From Ktedonobacteria bacterium brp13 (GTDB lineage: Bacteria > Chloroflexota > Ktedonobacteria > Ktedonobacterales > Ktedonobacteraceae), in NCBI GenBank assembly GCA_015099395.1, contig AP024096.1, positions 682,001-746,000 on the forward strand: a stretch of DNA of 64,000 nt, written 5' to 3'. This document shows, in pieces, positions 60,097 to 64,000 of this stretch. The first letter of the stretch is position 1. Each line of letters starts with the position of its first letter. The notes beneath the pieces were generated by a model that searched no databases, was not told the origin of the DNA, and saw nothing but the letters and a program-made list of their open reading frames with translations. The position numbers were made by a program, and so were the translations under genes.

Positions 60097-60140
60097 AAGC
60101 TAGAAGGGATATGACATACGTGTCATATCCCTTCTAGCTT
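60097..60140. promoter_or_regulatory. 44-bp near-perfect palindrome
   Basis: 20-bp exact arms (AAGCTAGAAGGGATATGACA and complement) around TACG, 64 bp beyond the terminator at 59995. No T-run. It may be a second terminator, an operator or an RNA element. Confidence 0.55.
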
Positions 60141-60589
60141 CCTTATAAAGAGATGCATAAGGCAACGTAAACATAAAACAACCCATGATGAACGTCACAA
60201 CACTATCACGACACGTCGTTTCATAAGAATAATTTCCTACTAAAAGCAAGTATTAAAAAAACGCCAAATACTAAGAGCCATCTTCCACAACTGAATAAAA
60301 TATGATAGTTCAAAAGAGTGCCTGGTAGCGCTTATGAAGCCAATGGACTGCATATTGATAAACACTCAGAGAGGACTGTTATTTCTCTTATAAGTACGGT
60401 GAACAACTATACAAGTCGCACATGTACATTGGGTATCACTGCTTTACAATTTCATAACATTGATATACAATGTTTGTGTAATTTACAATTCAAGAAAAGG
60501 TTTCACAGCATTTCTTTTTTATGTATATTTGCGTATACCCAGAAAGAAATGAGTGTAAACAATACTAATACTCAAGGAGATTTACTACT
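60141..60589. other. AT-rich leader region of the second BldC-like gene
   Basis: 449 bp without a credible gene. The promoter described at 60443-60471 lies in it. Confidence 0.4.
60443..60471 (+). promoter_or_regulatory. promoter of BldC-like gene 2
   Basis: TTTACA (60443-60448), 17-nt spacer, TACAAT (60466-60471), the same boxes and spacing as before the gene at 54654, with a leader of about 115 nt. Confidence 0.55.
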
Positions 60590-60784
60590 ATGAATATGAG
60601 CGATCTTTTAACCGTTTCTGAAGTTGCCCAGATCTTGCGTGTTGATGACACAACGGTTCGCCGTTGGGTAAAGCAAGGCGCTCTTGAGGCCGTTGTTCTA
60701 CCACATGTCAACGCTCGTCAGGCTTATCGCATCAAACGTGAGACTTTGAACAAAGTTCTCGGCGAAGGCGTTATTCTTCAGTAA
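60590..60784 (+). CDS. BldC/excisionase-like HTH protein 2
   Basis: 64 residues. AAGGAG lies 10 nt before the ATG at 60590. Met3 is an alternative start. HTH LLTVSEVAQILRVDDTTVRRWVKQGALEA is identical to that of the paralogue at 54654 over the whole recognition region. Differences cluster in the wing and tail (VVLPHVNARQ, LNKVLGEGVILQ). The two should therefore read the same or very similar DNA sites. It is followed by an intrinsic terminator. Confidence 0.88.
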   Translation: MNMSDLLTVSEVAQILRVDDTTVRRWVKQGALEAVVLPHVNARQAYRIKRETLNKVLGEGVILQ

Positions 60785-60821
60785 TACGATCGCCCAACAT
60801 AGCTATATGCACATATCACAT

Positions 60822-60862
60822 AAAGAGGCCTCGCTCATTGCTGTGAGCGAGCCTCTTTTTTT
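60822..60862 (+). terminator. classical intrinsic terminator
   Basis: Stem AAAGAGGC(c)TCGCTCA / TGAGCGAGCCTCTTT with one bulged C and an eight-T run. Confidence 0.9.
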
Positions 60863-61255
60863 TATACGTTACTAAGATAAACATAGTTGCAATACAAGCA
60901 ACCAACCTCTCTTCACAAATTATCATCTGGAAAAGGGTAGCGGCTAGCAGAAAACAACACTCTCGGTATGTATTATATGTGTGCTACTTATGTATTATGT
61001 GTGTATATTACGTATATCGTGTGTGTTATCTGTGTACTACATACATAGAGACACTTACTATCCCCACCACTCACAAGCAGTTCTTCAACACACAAAAGAA
61101 CATTTTCTTGAAGATCCTAAAAGCAAGTAAATTATATATTATCCACAGCATTTGATGATAAATTCATTACAGATCTCTATCCATAGTACTTAAGTACGTT
61201 AGTGAGCTCTTTTACTACACATAGAGAAGCTTTTTTTAACCTGCCCGCTACAGTA
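60863..61255. other. AT- and TG-rich gap, nothing recognised
   Basis: 393 bp. A stretch at 60970-61030 is rich in TGTG/TATG dinucleotides. No gene or strong hairpin seen. Confidence 0.4.
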
Positions 61256-63076
61256 CTACAAAGCGTTCCCATTACCTTCCTCTTCATGATATAAAGGCAA
61301 TGCAATATAAAATATTGTTCCTCGGCCCTCAACAGAGTAAAACCAGATATTCCCATGCTGGTATTCGACCAGCGCACGGCTCACATACAGTCCCAATCCG
61401 GTCCCACCAAACTCACGAGTATTCTCAGCGCGATGAAAGCGTTGGAAGACGTGCGATTGTTCCTGTAAGGGGATACCGATACCACGATCCTGGATAGAGA
61501 ACAGAGCGACATTTTCGCCCGTCTCCTCTTGCCGAGAAGAGACGTTCATATGAATGATGCCACCCTGTGGGGTATACTTAATGGCATTGCTTACCAGATT
61601 ATAGATTACCTGCTCCATATGTGGTGCATCCATCATTGTAACCAGATAGTCCAGATCAGAGTCTAACACGAGCGTATGTTTGTTCGTCGTCGTTTGCATG
61701 CGCTTCATGACACGCTGCACCAGAGCCAGCAGATCATGCGGTCCGATCTGCATATCCATAGAGCCAGACTGTAAACGGGAGACATCTAACAGCTCATCGA
61801 TCAGTTCAGCCATCCGTACAGTAGCTTGATTGATACCATGTAACGACTCGACCTGCCAATCTTCCAACCGCGATCCATGACCACCAGACTGTGTATCTAA
61901 GGTCTGCACAAAACCGCGCAACACTGCCAGGGGGGTACGTAGTTCGTGCGCTGCTATTCCTATGAACTCATCCTTCGCACCCTCGGACTTTTTGAGCGAT
62001 GAGACATCCTGGTGCACTACCATGGCGACATGCTGATCATCGACAATATCCATGATCTCGCGCGCCGAAATGTTTAAATAATTGTTGAGGTCCAGGACAG
62101 ATGCATTCACAAGCAGGGGAAGATCGGTCCCATCGGGCTGCCGAATAATCTCTTCTCGCGAGTAGATCGACTCACCATAGCGCGATGCACGCACCATCGC
62201 CAGCTGATCAAAGGGTACCCTGATACCATGGGCATCAAAGATACGAATACCGTTACTATCTAAAAAATCCTTTAGAGGCTGCTGATAATGCCAGTTGGCA
62301 CCCCAGGCGCTCATCGCACTCCTATTCGCCAGGATAATCTTCACATCATATCCATGAACAAGAAAGACGCTACTGGGTAGCTCATCAATAACAATGCTCA
62401 AGACTGCGCGACGAATCTGGTTCTCGGTCAACATCCGCTCTCGGATATCCTGGTTACTCACCAGGAATGAGAGGCGGGCATTTTCCAGTGCGACAGCAGC
62501 CTGCGCGGCCAGACCAACCAGGAGCGCTTCATCTTCAGCGGAGAAACAATGTGGCCTGGCATGCCCTAACAGTAAACCACCTATTACCTCACGATTGCGG
62601 TTGAGTAACGGAGCCGCCAGGAAACTACGCACGCGAGAATGCAGAGGAAGGGAACCAACAGGCGTAGGCGACGCCTCTTTATTATTGTTGTGGCTGTCTT
62701 GAAAAGGCTTACGCCGATGATAGGATGCCGAAGTATAGCGTTCAATATCATCAATTAATACGGACTCGCCCTTTTGAAAGATCGGTGCCAGCAAGCCCTT
62801 CCCATCAAGCAAAGTCCGACGAAACCACTCTTCCTGCTCATCTGTAACACCAACCCCCGCCGCAAGATGAAAGAAATGACCCTGCACAGGTCCAACAGGC
62901 CGTCCAGTGACATCGGCTTCGCGCAAAGTAAAAGCGGCGAACTGAGCGCCGGTAAGGTCACAGGCAGCACAAGCAATGGTCTTCAACAAACGCTCTTCAT
63001 CTATCTCGCTCATAAGAGCAACCCCAATACGCCCCAGGGCTGCGAAACGATCTTTCTTCGATGATACTTCACTCAT
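61256..63076 (-). CDS. soluble sensor histidine kinase (GAF-PAS-HisKA-HATPase)
   Basis: 606 residues. GAF domain about 20-205, PAS-like domain about 220-360 (LPSSVFLVHGYDVKIILANRSA), HisKA with His377 in GIAAHELRTPLAVLRGF, HATPase_c about 480-600 with N-box MEQVIYNLVSNAIKYT, G1 DRGIGI and G2 GTGLGLYVSRAL. No membrane span, so it senses a cytoplasmic signal. It is divergent from the OmpR response regulator at 63454, across 377 bp, and the two probably form a two-component pair. GAGGAAG precedes the ATG. Confidence 0.93.
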   Translation of the reverse strand: MSEVSSKKDRFAALGRIGVALMSEIDEERLLKTIACAACDLTGAQFAAFTLREADVTGRPVGPVQGHFFHLAAGVGVTDEQEEWFRRTLLDGKGLLAPIFQKGESVLIDDIERYTSASYHRRKPFQDSHNNNKEASPTPVGSLPLHSRVRSFLAAPLLNRNREVIGGLLLGHARPHCFSAEDEALLVGLAAQAAVALENARLSFLVSNQDIRERMLTENQIRRAVLSIVIDELPSSVFLVHGYDVKIILANRSAMSAWGANWHYQQPLKDFLDSNGIRIFDAHGIRVPFDQLAMVRASRYGESIYSREEIIRQPDGTDLPLLVNASVLDLNNYLNISAREIMDIVDDQHVAMVVHQDVSSLKKSEGAKDEFIGIAAHELRTPLAVLRGFVQTLDTQSGGHGSRLEDWQVESLHGINQATVRMAELIDELLDVSRLQSGSMDMQIGPHDLLALVQRVMKRMQTTTNKHTLVLDSDLDYLVTMMDAPHMEQVIYNLVSNAIKYTPQGGIIHMNVSSRQEETGENVALFSIQDRGIGIPLQEQSHVFQRFHRAENTREFGGTGLGLYVSRALVEYQHGNIWFYSVEGRGTIFYIALPLYHEEEGNGNAL

Positions 63077-63453
63077 ATGACTTCCTCAAATCACCCCAAC
63101 CATCACCAGCTAAAAAATGCCAGTAACAAAGAACAACGCCGCAACGCAAATACTATTGTGACACACATCAATGAAAGAAACAACAGAACAGTTTATATAG
63201 AAAAAAATAATAGTGGAGTAAGTAAAACATATAAACTATAGTGTAACATATGGACAATATTATTAAGCAAGCTAAGCAATATACAGAGTGTAAGTATTTT
63301 GTGATATCATTGCAACAGGAGAAGAGAACACACATTTGAAGGATGACAAATCAGTAGTTTATCCAATGAATATGTGCCATACGTAACACGGCTATAAACC
63401 AACATTCCGCTGCTATTGCACAGATAGCATGGCATAAAGGAGAACCGCATTCT
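63077..63453. promoter_or_regulatory. divergent control region of the two-component genes
   Basis: 377 bp, AT-rich. It must hold promoters for both directions, but none matches a consensus well. AAAGGAG (63436-63442) is the ribosome site of the response regulator. Confidence 0.35.
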
Positions 63454-64000
63454 ATGCCCGCCAAGAAAACGACTATTTTGATTGCGGATGATGACCCTCA
63501 GCTACTACGGCTCATGGCACGCAATCTGCAATTTGAAGGCTACAAAGTGGTCACTGCCGATAATGGTCAAGCAGCTCTGAGCCTGGCAGAGAACGAAAAA
63601 CCCGACCTCGTCCTGCTCGATGTAATGATGCCTAAGATGGATGGCTTCACGGTCTCTCAACGTATTCGTGAGTCCTCGAATGTCCCGATCATTATCATAA
63701 CGGCACGCGGACAGGATCAGGACAAGATCCGTGGACTCGACCTGGGTGCTGACGACTATCTCACAAAACCATTCAATGTTGACGAACTACTGGCACGCGC
63801 GCGTGCAGTCCTGCGCCGCGCACAATTCGTGGTCGCCGACCAGACCTTCAGCAACGCTACCATCGGCGAAATAGCTATCGATTACGCTCAACACAGTGTC
63901 AAGCAGAACGGAAAAGAGGTACCCTTAACACCTATCGAATACCGCCTGCTCTCCTACATGGCACAGCATGCCGGACGTGTACTCACGCAGGATGGCTTGC
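63454..64000 (+). CDS. OmpR/PhoB-family response regulator (partial, runs off window)
   Basis: At least 182 residues. Receiver domain: ILIADDDPQLL (acidic pocket at about 11-14), phospho-acceptor Asp56 in LVLLDVMMPKMDGF, the Thr of IITARGQDQDK and the Lys of YLTKPFNVDELLARARAVLRR. The winged-helix effector starts at about 145 (AQHSVKQNGKEVPLTPIEYRLLSYMAQHAGRVL) and is cut by the window end. It binds DNA once phosphorylated, probably by the divergent histidine kinase. Start at 63454 follows AAAGGAG. Confidence 0.92.
   Translation, partial: MPAKKTTILIADDDPQLLRLMARNLQFEGYKVVTADNGQAALSLAENEKPDLVLLDVMMPKMDGFTVSQRIRESSNVPIIIITARGQDQDKIRGLDLGADDYLTKPFNVDELLARARAVLRRAQFVVADQTFSNATIGEIAIDYAQHSVKQNGKEVPLTPIEYRLLSYMAQHAGRVLTQDGL

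Noticed and set aside
1..64000. tRNA or rRNA genes
   Set aside because: No cloverleaf-like segments or rRNA sequence were recognised on either strand by eye. A covariance-model scan was not possible.

Overview
The window reads as chromosomal DNA of a Chloroflexota bacterium of the Ktedonobacteria type. This is inferred from gene content: several soluble and membrane serine/threonine kinases (one with a zinc-ribbon N-terminus and an FRDLKPAN catalytic loop, one with a PQQ-like propeller), an ECF42-type sigma factor paired with a DGPF/YciI protein, BldC-like small regulators, an IS701-family element and a type II polyketide synthase. Base composition is close to even. The insertion element is visibly more GC-rich than its surroundings. 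No rRNA, tRNA or CRISPR array was seen.

Layout. 0-4.3 kb: a large conjugation-type (TraG/VirD4-like) ATPase on the minus strand and an orphan winged-helix regulator. 4.3-8.5 kb: an accessory hot spot in which at least four palindromic elements are nested. A 2.8 kb IS701-like element carrying a passenger DNA-binding gene sits inside one copy of a ~207 bp miniature element, and two further miniature elements sit inside or beside other copies. 8.6-12.7 kb: argB-argJ, an Lrp/AsnC regulator and a ring-cleaving dioxygenase. 12.7-17.4 kb: a kinase-TIR fusion divergent from a winged-helix/membrane-pseudokinase pair. 17.4-22.4 kb: sigma-factor remnant, EamA transporter, ECF42 sigma/YciI operon, nucleoside deaminase, nucleotidyltransferase. 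22.4-26.9 kb: a winged-helix regulator divergent from a compact KSalpha-CLF-ACP-cyclase operon. 27-38.4 kb: pentapeptide, TPR, HAD, cupin, AlkZ-like, GIY-YIG, threonine synthase, RNA ligase, DUF2182 and Ycf48-like genes. 38.4-45 kb: hairpin-rich gap, GH3 glucosidase, another miniature element, CtaG-like membrane protein, secreted proteins and a lytic transglycosylase. 45-52.5 kb: Fur, GT9, MraY-like, SmtB-type ArsR and a PQQ kinase. 52.5-64 kb: small membrane/secreted proteins, twin BldC-like genes, a receiver-pseudokinase, GNAT, a cytochrome b-like subunit, and a histidine kinase divergent from an OmpR response regulator that runs off the window.

How the genes work together. The clearest functional unit is the polyketide operon (23335-26851): ketosynthase, chain-length factor, carrier protein and aromatase/cyclase are enough in principle to make and fold an aromatic polyketide. 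Signal transduction dominates the rest: four kinase-fold proteins (two with degraded catalytic motifs), three stand-alone OmpR-type winged helices without receivers, twin BldC-like regulators with matching promoters, and a GAF-PAS histidine kinase/response regulator pair. Genes are mostly single units closed by strong hairpin terminators.

The most unusual material is the nested mobile DNA at 4.3-8.5 kb, its sister copy at 41.8 kb that preserves an empty site, and a separate 76 bp element present at 23.2 and 33.1 kb in opposite orientation.
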